Source: Oxyruncus cristatus (Eukaryota; Chordata; Aves; Passeriformes; Cotingidae). From it: a DNA stretch of 64,000 bases. The notes under the pieces are model-generated. The model did not search any database. It saw only the letters and a program-made list of their open reading frames with translations, and was not told the DNA's origin. Shown here in pieces: positions 25,081 to 38,148 of the stretch. Location of the stretch: NCBI GenBank assembly GCA_013399855.1, contig VXAY01004988.1:192932-256931 (forward strand). Reading direction: 5' to 3'. The position numbers were made by a program, and so were the translations under genes. Within the stretch, counting starts at the first letter, position 1; each line of letters opens with the position of its first letter.

Positions 25081-25135
25081 TTTTTGTTGGTTGGTTTGTT
25101 TATTTGCTTCTTTATTTGTTTGTTTTGTTTGTTTT
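25081..25135. repeat. (GTTT)n-rich simple repeat
   Basis: This is an imperfect run of GTTT/ATTT/GGTT tetramers ending in 'tgttttgtttgtttt'. Confidence 0.8.
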
Positions 25136-25969
25136 AAATCAAGGATAGCCCTAAGCAGTTAAAAATGGGAAGAAAAAAGTATGCACATTGGAAAAGGTAT
25201 GTATTTAAACAAATATCATGAAATCAAAGGAAGCATGTGAATCCATTTGCTACACAGACATCTTGCAAAAAAGCTCTCTTGAGATACGCAGTATATTGAA
25301 CAACAAGAATGTAAATATTTCTCATTTAAACAAGTTTATTTTTTTTCTTGTCTAAATATATATGCAAAACCACTTTAATTTAATGACAGAGGCTAATCCT
25401 GTTTAAGGTTATAAAGATTTTTTTTTAGAATCCCATTAAAATCAGACAACACTGTATTAATTTTTTAAGGGGATAATCCTCATAGCTTTTCCTGTCTTGT
25501 CTTTGCTGCTGAAGTTTCAGTAATGACAAAAATGGGAGATTGGCAGGTGGCCCTTTGTTTCTTTTTGGTGCTAGTTTGAGGATCCTTCATTCTTTGTGTC
25601 TTGGTCATTGCTTCTTTCCTTAAAAGAGCTGAGAGGATGAACAGACTAAGATATTAGGAGAATAATACTGATGTTTGGAGATGGAACTTTCCTTTAGAGG
25701 AAGAAGAGAAATAAAAAAGTGTTCCCTGCTTTCATCTTTTACTGCCATAACTCCTTTACGGATCATATTGGAAGCCTCATTAGTTTGAGAAATTTGTTAA
25801 TGCAGGTGCCACTCTGTGATAAACACCTTTACTATTTATTCCAGGAAGCCATGGAACATCTTTAAAATTCAGAGATTTTACTCTTGCCTGTGTTTATGAG
25901 CATGTTCTGAGAGTTCTTGAACTATAACAAAACTGGCAGGAGTTTAAGGTGTTCTTTATGTATACATAC
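25136..25969. other. Unique non-coding DNA
   Basis: No gene or repeat family is recognised. Confidence 0.5.
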
Positions 25970-26051
25970 AGTTGTATATATATATACTATACAACTATAT
26001 ATATATATACTATTAGTATATATATATATTAATATATATATAGTTATATAC
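25970..26051. repeat. AT-rich palindromic repeat
   Basis: TA-dinucleotide DNA contains two perfect inverted repeats. Arms 25970-25978 and 25988-25996 (agttgtata/tatacaact) flank a 9-nt spacer. Arms 25997-26010 and 26016-26029 (14 bp) flank a 5-nt spacer. Such DNA can extrude cruciforms. A CR1 fragment starts a few bases to the right. Confidence 0.85.
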
Positions 26052-26056
26052 GGTTA

Positions 26057-26322
26057 GTTTTAGGGGAACGGCTTTAAACTGAAAGATGGCAGATTAAGAT
26101 TGGATATTGAAAGAAATTCTTGGCTGTGAGGGTGGTGAGGCCCTGGCAGAGGTTGCCCAGAGAAGCTGTGGCTGCCCCATCCCTGGAAGTGTCCAAGGCC
26201 AGGTTGGACGGGGCTTGGAGCAACCTGGGATAGTGGAAGGTGTCCCTGCCCATGGCAGGGGGTTGGGACTGGATGGTCTTTAAGGTCCCTTCTAACTCAA
26301 ACCATCCTGTATTTCTGTATTA
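26057..26322 (+). mobile_element. CR1 LINE 3' end
   Basis: Landmarks are 'ggctttaaactgaaagatggc', 'attggatattgaaagaaattc', 'gaggccctggcagaggttgcc', 'ccatccctggaagtgtccaag', 'ggaaggtgtccctgcccatgg' and 'ttaaggtcccttctaactc'. It is 5'-truncated next to the AT-rich palindrome, and its terminal octamer repeat is degenerate. Confidence 0.94.
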
Positions 26323-29300
26323 CTTTTAAGCTTGACTGTGGGTAGCTGTTGGGGTTTTTTAACCATGGACCTTCTTGCTTACCAGTTCTTGAAGACATCA
26401 GTTGTTTCTTTGGAGTTCCCTTATAAACTTTGGAAATGAACTCCCTATAAGTTGATCTCTTGACAATACAAGGATATTGAAAGGGCTGAATATTTTGATT
26501 ATGGTTACAACCTTAATGCATTTATGGCTGTAATCTTACTCTGTGAGGTTTTAGAAACTGTAACAGTTCAAAGCAAGTAGACCTCAGTATCAAAAGCACC
26601 ATATGACTTAGTATCATAATATGAACTTGTTCATTTATTTCAGGTCTTTGTAAACTTAGAGAGCAGTCTTACAAGAAAGCACAAGAAATGTCAGCAACAT
26701 AAATTCACATGAAGACTGGAACATTTAGTAAGGGTAGCGCTGAATAGAGTAATGCCTTTGACTGCCAATATACCATTTTACTTGGCAAAGGGGAGGGAAC
26801 AACATTGAAAAGAACAGAACAACACTGTCCCCTTGGACATATTTAGCTTCCACAGAGGAAGTAAAATGGGTGATGCACATACTTGGTAGTTCTTTGGTAC
26901 TTTTCCTGCTCTTCAAGATTTTTTCAGTCCTTCCAGTTTCATCTCGAAATTATAGGATTGAGCTTTGTTCTTCTTCCAGCAACACCAAAGATATGATAAA
27001 GGGAGAGGAAACAGAGTTACCTTGTTCAGAATTCTCTTTCTTTTCTCACAGTGAAAAGAGGGATATTAAGGTGGGGTATTGACCCAATCTGCTTACAAGC
27101 ATCTGACTGCTAAACCTAAATTAGAAATCACGAATCTGCAGCTTTTATATGGCCAGTGAAGAATTATTAATACTTAATTTAGGTGTGCCCAGTAATTCTA
27201 CACATGCCTCAGTGGTGATGTAGAAGTCCAGGTTTTCACTTTAGGCAGCTCAGATGAGTTAAATAACATGAGCTTCTGCTGCTGTGGCCTGGCCGTTCAC
27301 ACCGGTGTTTGTGTCCGTGAGAATGCTTAGCAGTATTTAAAAAGTTATTAAAAAAACCCCAAAAAGACAGAATAAAGCAACTCGAGATTTTTTTTCTGCT
27401 TTTTCAGAAAAACAAATTGCACGTTTTGGTGTTCTAATCCCTTGACACAGTTGTCATACACTCCTTCCTGCCTCAGACCCTCCCGAAATGCAGGAGGAGC
27501 CTTTGGGAAGAGATCACCTCGAGACACAAGCCATCAGGCTGGTTTCAGTATTAAGAAACTATTTAACCTATTTTTTTCTTTCTTTAATGTGAATCTCAAC
27601 AGATGAGTCACATTGCTTCCTTATAGGTGTTTAGGAGAAATGGGCACTCCTGGCCTATTTAAAATGTCTGCATTAAGATACCACAATACAAAATGTGTGG
27701 TTTTTTTCCATAAATGCAACAGGAATTCCTCTGAGAACTCAGAGACACCACTTCATTTTTCCATGTCTCAGGGTACTGTGGGCTTATTATCTTTCTTGAA
27801 ACTTGTTTTCTTCTCTTGCATAAGTAAACTGTAGTATTTTCTGCTGTAGGGGCTGCTTATCAATGTATTTTGCCTGAGCTTAAAAAAAAATTCTCTGATG
27901 CAATAAAAGAGATGAAGAACCTTCCTTTCTGTTGCAAGGTTAAGGTATTTCTGAACTTCATAAGTCTCTGCTGTTGACTGCACAGCAGAATTACAGAGTC
28001 CTTTCATGTCCGGATTTTTGGGTTCTTTTTCAAATATCTTTCTGATATTGTGGGGTTGTCTCACAATATGATTTCAAACTGAAAGGTGTTCAATGAAAAA
28101 CCTAATGAAATAACTGTTTCTCTCCTTAAAAAGAGCTCTATGTATACCCAGATGTATAAAAATGTCAAACATCATGTTCCAGTGCAGACCATGTTGAAAT
28201 ATGTGGTTATAATTATCTTTCTAAAGAGATGTCATGAGTTAAAAATCAATGCTCTGAAGTAATTCTTTCATAGAGTAGAATGTTCAGTTGGAAGTTTGTT
28301 CTCCTAGATGAGACCTTCAGTCAACATCCATCATTCAAAGAAGATTTAAGGGAAGCAGGTGTGTCTCTCACCTGCTCTGCTTTTATTAGAAGGAATGAAG
28401 AGATAGGTTGTTCCACAAAAGGAGCCCAATTAGAAGGTATGAGTATCTACAACATTTAAAATTGCTCAATTGAAATGACCTTTATTTTTTGCTTTCCTGA
28501 GGTACAATAACTGCTTTTGAGAAAACTCTATTTCAGTCTGTGATCTTGAGGTCTGAAAATGTGACCCATGTTTTCTGGTGAAGCTGCACTGTTTTTTACA
28601 AAACAGATTTTGGGAAAAGGGAGAGATACAGTAAGGAAAGAATATAAGATGGTTTTGTAGCCTCATGCACAGGGTCTTTTCCTGGTTGGACAGGGAGGCT
28701 TTGGACGACTTTTTTCCAGGGTTCTTCCTTATACAGAATATAAACATTGGTCTGTTGGATCTAAACCAAAAAAAAATCGTAAGATTTTGTCACCCTCTTA
28801 TCGCAGCTGCCAGCCTGATGTTTGCAGTACTTTCCTGGCAGTTCCCTGAGGCTGAGGAGAAGAGCATGTCCTCAGTACTCTGGATGAACTCTCTGTTCCC
28901 TCAAATCTGGCTAGTGACACCACCTCCAATATCACAGCTCTGCTGAAGGCTGTCAAACAAAACAGAACAGACAGTCACGTTTGCCTGTCCTCAAAGGGAA
29001 TTCCTGGCTTTATGTGAGAGAGGTGTCCCCCTTAAATCCTGACTGGTGCCTAAGGGGTGGAGGAGAGCATGTTTTTACAGGGAGATCTGTGCTTCACATT
29101 TGTACTGACATGTTTTATATGTCTCCCAGTTCAGGGGGTTCATGCTTAGATAATCCTTCAGGGATCTTGTCCCTGCCAGGAACCTAAAAGGTGCAATTGC
29201 GTACTTTGGGCATCCAAATCTTTTTGTGTTTGTGGGCCCTGAGTCACTCCCTGGACCACGTAATGTTTGTAAAGCAATATTGACTGAAGAGAAGTAAAGA

Positions 29301-30220
29301 TCCTCATTCAAAGGTGCACAACAAATTTCTGACAGAGAACCCACTTGTCCTACATTCCAGCTACCACCTACAACCTGTTGTTTCTCCTGCCTGTTATTGA
29401 TCATGCATTTATTAGCTGCTTGCCAGAAGAAGGGTAGCTGATAAACCAAACACTTGACAAGAAATCCAACATACCCGACAGAAAACAATGTACTCTGGAG
29501 ATTTGCAGCTCCCACTTAAAAGGAAGGCAGATAAGAAAATCATGGGGGTGGTGCCACATCCTCAAGCCTTCAGGTTCCTGAAGCTTTTGAATATGTGGCT
29601 CTACAATTCCTCCTGTTTCTCTGTCAGCTTTAAACCTCATAAACTGTATCATTGTTCCCCAAACTTTTATTTTTACATGAGTGTTGCCTTTTATTTGAAA
29701 TCTGTGGGGCTACACAGGGGAGAATAAGCTCAGGATCTGGTCCTAAAGCTGCTCCCTCACATTGCCAAGGAACTGAAGATGGAAGATGGGCTATTTTTCT
29801 GGGAGGGCAGGACAGATCAAAGCGCTTGTGTGAAAGAGTCATAGTTAAGAATTTGGATGTGCATAATAAAGGAAAAATAGTTATCAAAAGTGAATGTTAA
29901 GAATGGACAAGAGAGTGACCTTAGGAAATATAGTATGAAAGAGCTGCTTTTGCTTTCCTCTTCTAGCTTGTAAAGCTTTGGTCAAAGGAGAGATGACCTG
30001 TGCTCTTAAATGTATGCAGAATCACAGTCCCAACGAAATCCATGCCTTCAGCATCCGTGTGTGTCATTTTGGTGTAGTGATTCACCTGAACTTCAGGGAG
30101 GAGAACCGTCTTTCACATCAAAGGAAACAAGAAGAAGTGGCTGAACGTGCCAAGAATGTATCTCTGCTTAAGATCAACCACCTAAGTTTGCTATTTCATG
30201 AATTGTTTTGCATCTTAAAT
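26323..30220. other. Unique non-coding DNA
   Basis: No gene is recognised. The longest open frame of the window (146 codons, minus, 29075-29515) lies here, but it begins at GTG, overlaps frames on both strands, and its predicted product has no recognised domain. Confidence 0.5.
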
Positions 30221-30430
30221 CTTTACTGTGAGGGTGGTGAGGCCCTGGCACAGGTTGCCCAGGAAAGCTGTGGCTTCCCCATCCCTGCAAGTGTTCAAGG
30301 TCAGGTTGGTCAGGGTATGGAGCAACCGTGTCCAGTGGAAGGTGTTCTTGCCCATGGAAGGGGCTTGGAACAAGATGATCCTTAAGATCCCTTTCTAACT
30401 CAAACCATTCCATGGTTCTGTGATTCTGTG
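30221..30430 (+). mobile_element. CR1 LINE 3' end
   Basis: Landmarks are 'tttactgtgagggtggtgagg', 'ctggcacaggttgcccagg', 'gcttccccatccctgcaag', 'tggaaggtgttcttgcccat' and 'ggttctgtgattctgtg'. The upstream part is missing. The 79-codon minus frame across it is antisense to the repeat. Confidence 0.94.
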
Positions 30431-30805
30431 AATAAGAACTGGGATTCTCTCAAGGACCCACATTGGTTTTATAAGAAGCCTAAGGCACAATAAAAAATAA
30501 GACAGAAAAAAAAATTGGTGAGAAGTATTGAATTTTAGTTTTTTTTCTTTTTATGTACAGTGAGTTCCTTAGGAAAGGCTTGGGCCCAATTTACAGCTGG
30601 TCCACAACACTTGGATGCCGGAGCATTCTCACTGGCTTGGCTCACGTGCTCCTTTCTTTGGGATTTGGAGAATCTCAGGATAGTCCGTGCCCTGAGGGAA
30701 CACCTACTTGCAAAGCTGAGGACACCCCTGTCTTTTCTGCCTACTCACTGCCCTCAGGAAAGGACCAGCTGGGAAGGAACATTGCATTTCTCAAGGAGCT
30801 GCAAA
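30431..30805. other. Spacer between two CR1 copies
   Basis: About 375 bp contain two overlapping forward frames (85 and 84 codons) with no recognised motif. There is an A-rich run near 30505-30515. I see no gene. Confidence 0.45.
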
Positions 30806-31220
30806 GGTGAATAAAGACTTGGAGCATTTCTCATACGAGGAGGGACTGAGAGAGCTGGGGCTGATCAGCCTCAAGAAGAGAGAACTTAGAGGGGATTTTA
30901 ACAGTACCTGATGGGAGGGAATAAACAAGACAGAGTGAGACTGTTCTCAGTGAGCCCCAGAGCCAGAAAAAGAGCCAATGGGCAAAATTTAAAATGCAGG
31001 AAATTCCATTTAAACATAAGAAGAATCTTTTTTACTTTGAGGTTCATCAAAAACTGCAGCAAGTTGCCCAGAGTGGTTGTGGAGTTTCCATCCTTGCAGA
31101 CACCCAGAAAGAACTGGACACAGCCCCCAGCAATGAGGTTACTTGCCCCTGTTTTGAGCAGGGATGTCAGGACTGGACAACCCCCTGCGGTCCTTTCCAA
31201 TCTCAGCCATTCCTGTGATG
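30806..31220 (+). mobile_element. CR1 LINE, distinct subfamily
   Basis: The order 'acttggagcatttctcatacg', 'gaggagggactgagagagc', 'gggctgatcagcctcaag', 'gagactgttctcagtgagccc', 'gccaatgggcaaaattt', 'gcaagttgcccagagtggttg', 'tggagtttccatccttgc' and 'ttgagcagggatgtcagg' fits a CR1 3' region of a different subfamily from the copy ending at 30430. The terminal block is diverged, suggesting greater age. The 100- and 118-codon frames here follow the repeat. Confidence 0.9.
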
Positions 31221-32337
31221 TTGCTCTGGCATCTGTGAGGGGTGATGAACTTTCAGGCAGCTCATGAATTCATTGCCAATCAATGAATTCAGCAAGAACA
31301 CGTGAACATCAGATATGAAAAGCACTTTGGACGTCAGGCACATTCTGGAAAGTATAGACAGAGTGTCCTGGCTGCACAAGCCCTGCTATCAAACACATGC
31401 AAGATCACAGCTGGAAACAGACAGGGATCTCATTCCCTGCAAGTTAATTTGGCTCTATAGCAACAGCAGCAAACATATCCTTTTCCCTACGAGCAGTGCT
31501 GGCCAGGATGACACCGTGCTTTTAAATAGTTACTTCTCATTCTTGTAAAATATCACAATTATAAGGCACATCTCCCCTTGGTACAAGTGAGGTTTTATTC
31601 TGAGCTTGAAAATCACCCTGAAATTCAGACCAGTTGATGGCATTCTTTAAGATTGGGATGTCCACACAATTAAATAAAACAAACCAGTGTCTAGGGGCAA
31701 TGGTTGATCTGTCAGCCACTGAGAGAAGGTGGCCTTTCCCACTCCTGTTCAGAGCAGACCTTCTATGAGGCCATCCTTTGAGCCATGTGAAGTGAAAGTA
31801 CTTTTTCATCTGGATGAAGATGCTTCCCAGGAACATGGCAAGAGTTGATGAAGTCTGGATACTCTTGGGCCTCCTGTTTCAACCTGCATTTTGGCGCTGC
31901 TTGTTTTACTAAGACAGAGCTGAAGGACAGAGAGCCTCACTCAGGTCCAATTTCAGGATCAAGGCCAAGAGAGATACATACTCTATAACGTCTCATATTA
32001 AATATTTTTGGGCTTTTCAAAAAAAAAAAAAGGCAATTTAAAACAAAACAAAACAAAACAACACCTCCTTAGTATTAGACAATTTCCTTTCTAAATATTG
32101 TAATGAATTGTATGGAATTTAGTATGCTTTGGGATTATTGTGGGATGTCTCACAACAGAACCTGAAAGAGCTCCATAACAGTCAATGGATTATCATCAAT
32201 TTAAACAGATCTACTTGATTCTGTTTGTACAAATGTAAAATGTTCATTACAGAGAGACAGTGAACAATCAAAGGGCTTTCACTGTAAGAAAGCATTTGAA
32301 AAGAAGGTTTCTTGGGGTGTTTTGGGAGGAATTTTTA
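31221..32337. other. Unique non-coding DNA
   Basis: No gene is recognised. A run of 13 A (32019-32031) and (AAAAC)n (32040-32063) are the only tracts. Confidence 0.5.
32040..32063. repeat. (AAAAC)n short microsatellite
   Basis: About four AAAAC pentamers occur, the same motif as the larger array at 40006-40075. Confidence 0.85.
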
Positions 32338-32590
32338 GATGGACAGGTAGTGATAGGACAAAGGAGAATGGGTTAAAACTAAAAGAAGAGAGATTTAAAT
32401 TAGATGTTAGGAAGAAATTATTTACTCAGAGGGTGCTGAGAAACTGGAACAGGTTGCTCAGAGGACCTGTGGATACACCATCCCTGAGCAACCTGGTCTG
32501 TTGGAAGGTGTCCCTGCCCATGTTAGGAGGGTTGGAACTAGATGACAATTAGGGTCCTTTCTAACCCAAAACATTCCATGATTCTATGAA
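32338..32590 (+). mobile_element. CR1 LINE 3' end with internal deletion
   Basis: Landmarks are 'gataggacaaaggagaatgg', 'tagatgttaggaagaaatt', 'aaactggaacaggttgctcag', 'ggaaggtgtccctgcccatg' and 'ccatgattctatga'. At about 32484 'accatccctg' runs straight into 'agcaacctggtctg', whereas the other copies carry about 40 bases between these blocks. It therefore has an internal deletion. Confidence 0.92.
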
Positions 32591-34732
32591 TTTGTAGTTT
32601 TTATTTGTCCCCTTTCCCTTTGGAGGGACATTTCCCTGTACGTTTTTAGAGCTTAGGCACTTTTTTTTCAAATGCTTATTTCCTGCTCCATTTTTTTATA
32701 ATTATTTTGCATTTACTACCTTTAAATCTTTATTGATTTGACACAAACCAACAACTGCATTTTATTCTGGAAGTCAGCTGAAAAATATATGTCATCTCCT
32801 AAACATGAACAAGAGACTTGTGAGTGCAGATGACATGTATTAAACTCTTTCATAACTTTTTTATCTCTTCAAGCACAGTATCAATCACATATAGGTACTT
32901 GCAGCCAGAGCTTCTAATTAATGGTCTGCATATAAAGTCTTTGCAGCACAATGGACTAAACACCAGCTACACTTAGATGCATTTTAAATAGGGTTTTGTA
33001 TAAAGAGAATTCTTTGATGTGGAAATCATTTTTTCATTTGAAATTCATCCTCTTAACCTCCTCTGAACTGCATTATATTTTATTGAAATGGGAGCCTTAG
33101 TGTAGTACAAAGACAAGTACAGAGAGTCCAGGAACCTTTCTGAAACTGCGGCACTTCAGGTACAGGATTCTCTGCCCCTTCTGGGTTTCAGAGACAGGGT
33201 TGATCACGAGCTACTTTAAGGAAGAGAACGTTAAATAACAGAACAACTGCATCATAGTGGTCTGGAAAGGGAAATGCAAGGAAAGGCCGGGCTGTTGCCA
33301 GATGCAACTCGAGATGCAAGGATTTTATGGCATTCTGTGGACAAATTATTCCTCATGTATGGATGAAAAAGTGCTTCATTCATGGATGAGCAAAACCTCG
33401 TGCAAAGCAGCAGGGATAGAAACAGCCAGGTCCTGAGCCCGGAGTACCAGAGGGGACTTATCAAATGACTAGTGTGTTTATCAAATAATTCAAACCTTTA
33501 TCAAGTGACCAGAAGAGATATCTGGTAGTCTCAGATGAGGCCTGACAGATATGAGAGTTCAGCCTTCAATCACATATTTAAAGGGAAAAGTGATAAGAAA
33601 TCCAAAAATACATATCAGTGGTAGTGAACACTGGTTTTGACCCACATTCTTCAGAAAGCCTGAGATGAGGAAACTGCCAAAAATTGCTCCAATAGTTTGT
33701 TGGGAATCTGTCCACCGAGTAAAATGTCTGTAGGTCAAGTCCTGCTTAGGCTGTAGATACCATGACTATGTGTAACCGTATAATGAATTTGCCTTATGGT
33801 ATAAATTTTGCACATTAGTCCTAAATACTCATCTGGGCACACAATAATTACATTATTTAATATCTATCTAAGATTTGGTCATCTGTAAATGTATAAAATA
33901 CCATTTATTTAGTCCATGATGAATTCTGGATGCCTTATTTAAAATTTCCAATGTTCTAAAATGTAATATAATATATTCATATTGTTATTTTTGTTCATAT
34001 TATTTGCAAATACTCTCCTTTTCCAATTATGTTTATTCTTTTTAACAGCAAATCCATCCATATTTCAAGGCAACCTTGGACAGGATGTCTGCACAGTACA
34101 ATAAAAGGAAAATAACAGTAAGGAGATTGTTTTCCTTGTAGGAGGAAAAACTGCTGGATTTTAAGTTATTAACCAAACATCACTTATCACTGTGGAAACA
34201 ATAAAAGAAGTATTTTTCCCTCCTCCATACTCTTCTGGTCCCACCCTCATTCACAGACCAATTCTTCCCATTCAGTCCCTGTTCCTGAATGCTTCTGCTA
34301 ATAGAATAATCAGTTTCATGAACATTGTTGATTAATTTAAATACTTATAAATATTTATAACACTTTGCATAATATCCAGAGATAAAAAAGGACAAAATTA
34401 ATGGTAAACTCCTTTCTATAAGTTCTTTTTTTTTTTTTTTTACATGATCCATCTGGTAAAGGGGAGGTTTATAAGTAGTTGTCATAGTAACAGGGCAACA
34501 TAACTTTTAGAAACTGCAACCACTATGTTATAATAACAGAATAATTTTTACAGCCTTGGATGTTTCTTTTCCAGGCTGTGACTGCACCAAATGCTGGCAA
34601 GGTGTAAGGTGCACTGTGGTTTTGTTTTGGGCTTTTCTTTCCCCAAAGATTTCTAACTGTTTCACAGACAGAATCAGAACACTTAATTGAGATCCCTGAA
34701 AAAGACAGTGTTGCTCCACAAGCAAATCCTAC

Positions 34733-34821
34733 CTTGAACAGTGTGTATGTCTCCAAGGTACCAAGGCTTCCTTCCTGTTCCGTGCTCAGCAGCTCCCCAG
34801 GGTGATGCTACACCTCTATTG
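34733..34821 (-). other. Possible short exon (minus strand), unconfirmed
   Basis: On the minus strand a pyrimidine-rich acceptor (ttccttctcag) precedes 89 bases that end at a good donor (TTCAAG|gtagga). Of the three frames, only the one starting at the second base is open throughout, giving 29 codons plus one base. I recognise no domain in the translation. The flanks are richer in G+C than the surrounding DNA. Sites of this quality arise by chance in tens of kilobases, so this is a candidate for a non-coding or coding exon and no more. Confidence 0.15.
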
Positions 34822-36287
34822 CTGAGAAGGAAACCACCTACACGGCGGGAAATGCCAAGGAAAAGGATGTGTTTGAGCTCTCACCCCTCCTGAGGCCATA
34901 GATCCACACAGGCAAAGCCGGATTCATCCCTGCGAGCGGCAGGTATTTAGAAGAAGGAACAAAGTTAAAAGCTAAGCCAATCTGGGCTCCTTGGAGAGTC
35001 AAGAAAGTACTTGCAGAGAATAAATTCAGGCTGTGTCTGTGCTGAGTCACCTGCAGACCTGTTTCTCATCAGTGCTTGTACAGAGCTCTGAGGAGAAGTT
35101 CACTGGGACATTTCAGGGAGCTGCCTGGGATAGGGAGAGGAAGTCCAGAACACATCAGCTCCCCCTGAGAGCAGCTGCCTAAATCAGGAAACAAAGTGTT
35201 TTCACTTTTTTGTGTATTTGTTTGTTTAATTTAAGATAGTTGGGGAAGTCATATCTTATAAAAATAGTAGGAGCAACAGAGGTAGGGAAAGAAGGCTACG
35301 TGGATAAATGGTTTTGTAATTCAGCCAGGAGCAAAAATCCTAACTCCTCGCTGCTTGGAATATCTCTGGCTGTTGGGTGTGAAACAGAAGAATAGTCCCA
35401 GCTGCAGTGCTGCTCCCTCTTAGCTGTGCCCAAGCTGCTGGTGACAGCCAGGTTTGCTGTGGCTGCTGCACTTGCAACTTCGGAACACCTACATGCCTGT
35501 GGCCCTCTACAGTGTCACCCTGTTGTCACCTGCCATCCTGAACATTTCTGCTTCAGTCCAACACCCCTACCAGCATGGAAGAAGGGGAAAAGAGCTTTGT
35601 CCCAGCAACATTTCATATTTGTCCTTTAAAAGGAATAAAATGCTGGGAGTGAGAACTTAATACTGGGTAGACCTTGCAGGTGATATATGAGAGTCTGTGT
35701 GAGAATGGAGGGAGAGGGGGAAGCTGAAGCTCTGAATCACACAGCAAATACTGAACCATGGGATGGAGAAAAGGCTGCAGCCTAAGACTGGCTCCTCTAC
35801 AGTGATATGGGACCCTCTGTGAAAGAGGTCCTGCTCTCCCCAAGCTTCAGCTGTATCCTGAGGTGTCACAGGCAGACTCAATCAGACCATTTGTTCCTGC
35901 CCAACTTCCCAGCCCTGTCTGCATCAGTTACAGAAGCCAAAGGATTTGCCACAGGTCTGTTGGAACCTGATAGACAACCAGTCAAGACTATCAAGTATCA
36001 CAGAGCTGAGTGGCCTGGAGCAGGTCACTGAAGCAGCCCTGTCCTTAAGCCCTTTAGTAAGAATTTCTTTTCCTTTGAGGTCACACGCTCATGGAGGTGA
36101 GCGAGAGGTATTTCGGTTGTCTTCTGAATGTCACACATGATGTTACCTTGGTGGGGTCAAAAGAAAAAAGAATGAAAATTTAAAACAAACTTCAAACTTT
36201 AACACCTACCAACAGATTATAGTGGTTTAGAAGCTTGAAATTTTTTTTCCTGATTTTATTTTATGTGAGGTATTTTGAAGAGTGTTT

Positions 36288-36332
36288 CTATATACACACA
36301 CATACATTTACATATATATATAAACATATAAA
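36288..36332. repeat. CA/TA-rich simple repeat
   Basis: This is an imperfect mixture of ACAC and TATA dinucleotides. Confidence 0.7.
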
Positions 36333-38148
36333 TACCATCATTAATCATCAGAAAATCTGATGCTTATTTTGGCTGTAGTGTCTTTTTGTATAGGCAGGAA
36401 CCTTTTTCTTAATGAAAGGACATGTCCATGAGGAATTCTACCTAAGTGAACTTACACCTCAGACATTCCCTAACTGACACATATTTGCAGTCAATGGTTT
36501 ATATTTTATAAAACCATGAGAAATGCAAATCATAGCAAACAAACCCCACTGAAAGGGAGATTGTTGTTAAGCTGCTGTCATTTTTTTTGAAATTAGTGAT
36601 TTCCTCCTTCTCTTTAATATTTCAACTTATCCATGAGTTTAATCCTGTTATTCTGGTGTACTTGGGTTCTTACTTCTAGGTTTCTGTGCTCCACACAGCA
36701 TCTGTGATGCACAGTCCATCTCACAGGATTGCATTCAAACTCTCAAACAAGCAGTGTACATACAAACTGTTAAATACAAAGAAGTAAACCCCAGTCATTT
36801 TGGACTAATGAGATGATAGAAAACTACTGTATCACAAATGTAACTATAGACTGTGTCTAAGTTTATGGCAGTTCTTGATATTAAAGTAAAATTGCTCAGC
36901 ATTAATAAGATCCCTATGGATTCAACTTCTCAAAGTCTTTTTAACAACGCAGTTCTAAGGAATTTAGATCAGAAGAGAATGCTCTCACTAGGGAGGGCAG
37001 TCAATAAAATGATAGACTTCTTTTTCAATTGTTTGTCCACACTGCATATACCCAGATGCCTTTTTCATTTTTTAATATCTTTTTCCCCTTCTCCTTTGCA
37101 GCGTGGTTTGCATTCACTGTGCAACGCAACAGAGATGAAAATCACTCCTTATATAAGCTCTGAACGAAATAATCAAGAAGTGCAAAGGTGCAGAAGTCAA
37201 CACATTCAACACACATCACAGATAATAGACAGGGGCTAACACAAACCTGGAAGCTCCTGAGATGTGCCTTGGAGTGCCCCAGCTATCTACTGCATGTAGT
37301 GGTACTTCCATGGAGGATCCTGTGCCCCTCCTGAACGAGCTACGACATCCAACTGAGATGCTCATGGCAAGAAGCCAGGTGGCAACCTGGGTCCCATTGA
37401 AAAGAAGCAAAAATTGGTTTCATGGCAACTCCTAAGGCAAATTATTCCACGCTGAATGGAGAGAGGGATGCAATGAAACAATAGGCAGTATGGAGATGGA
37501 GGTTACCACAGTGCTTCTACTGGTTGTAAAAATAGGGTGTCTGACGAGAGTGCTGGTGGAGAGCACATGTACACACACGTGTATATGCACACATAGTCTG
37601 AGTGGACAAATTTGGGCAGAGCTGGAACTCCTGAGCTATTTATTTCGGTTCATTTGCATCCATCAGGACATGTCTGTGCATCCTTTAATTATAAACACAG
37701 ATCAGCTTTCCAGGAAGGTCATAGTAAGGCCATAATTAGCTCATTGAGCAAATTGTTCCACTATCTGATCAGGCTTTGAGTTCAGTATTTGCTTTACCTC
37801 TTTTCATGCCTAAATGGAAAGGGTAAAATTATCAGCTAGTATCAATCAGAGAAGTGCTACCTACAGTCAAGAAAATATAAAGGGGCTATAAATAAATTAG
37901 GATCTGGCTTCTTAGCTGGATTCTTTTCTTACATTGTTTCCTTCCTTGCATGTTTATCTTACTGAAAAATTTAAAGATTCACTCTATCATGCAGGAAAGA
38001 CATTGAAGAAAGATATATTTATACTGTGGTTAAGTAGAGCACACTTTACTAGGGTGTGAGAAAAACATAATTAGAAGACAAACCACCTAGGAACAAAGTA
38101 AGAATGAGAAGAACTGGATTTATATGTTAGTTTGTGCTATATGCTGAG

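Larger units (their letters stand above)
32591..38148. other. Unique non-coding DNA
   Basis: Over 5.5 kb there is no confirmed gene. A run of 16 T lies at 34426-34441 and a CA/TA-rich stretch at 36288-36332. The segment 34550-36150 is richer in G+C than its flanks and holds the weak minus-strand exon candidate at 34733-34821. A strong acceptor-like site near 37103 has no matching donor. Confidence 0.5.

Noticed and set aside
28262..28340. Weak resemblance to a CR1 tail on the minus strand ('cttctttcatagag...gttggaag'-like)
   Set aside because: Only a few scattered words match and the diagnostic blocks are missing.
29075..29515. 146-codon minus-strand open frame, the longest in the window
   Set aside because: It starts at GTG, overlaps other frames on both strands, has no recognised domain and no splice-site or promoter context.
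30911..31267. 118-codon forward frame
   Set aside because: It lies almost wholly within a CR1 3' fragment and continues past the repeat end.
37087..37239. Strong acceptor-like site (ccccttctcctttgcag) with downstream open frame
   Set aside because: No convincing donor follows; the nearest GT sites are weak and the frame ends without a recognised motif.
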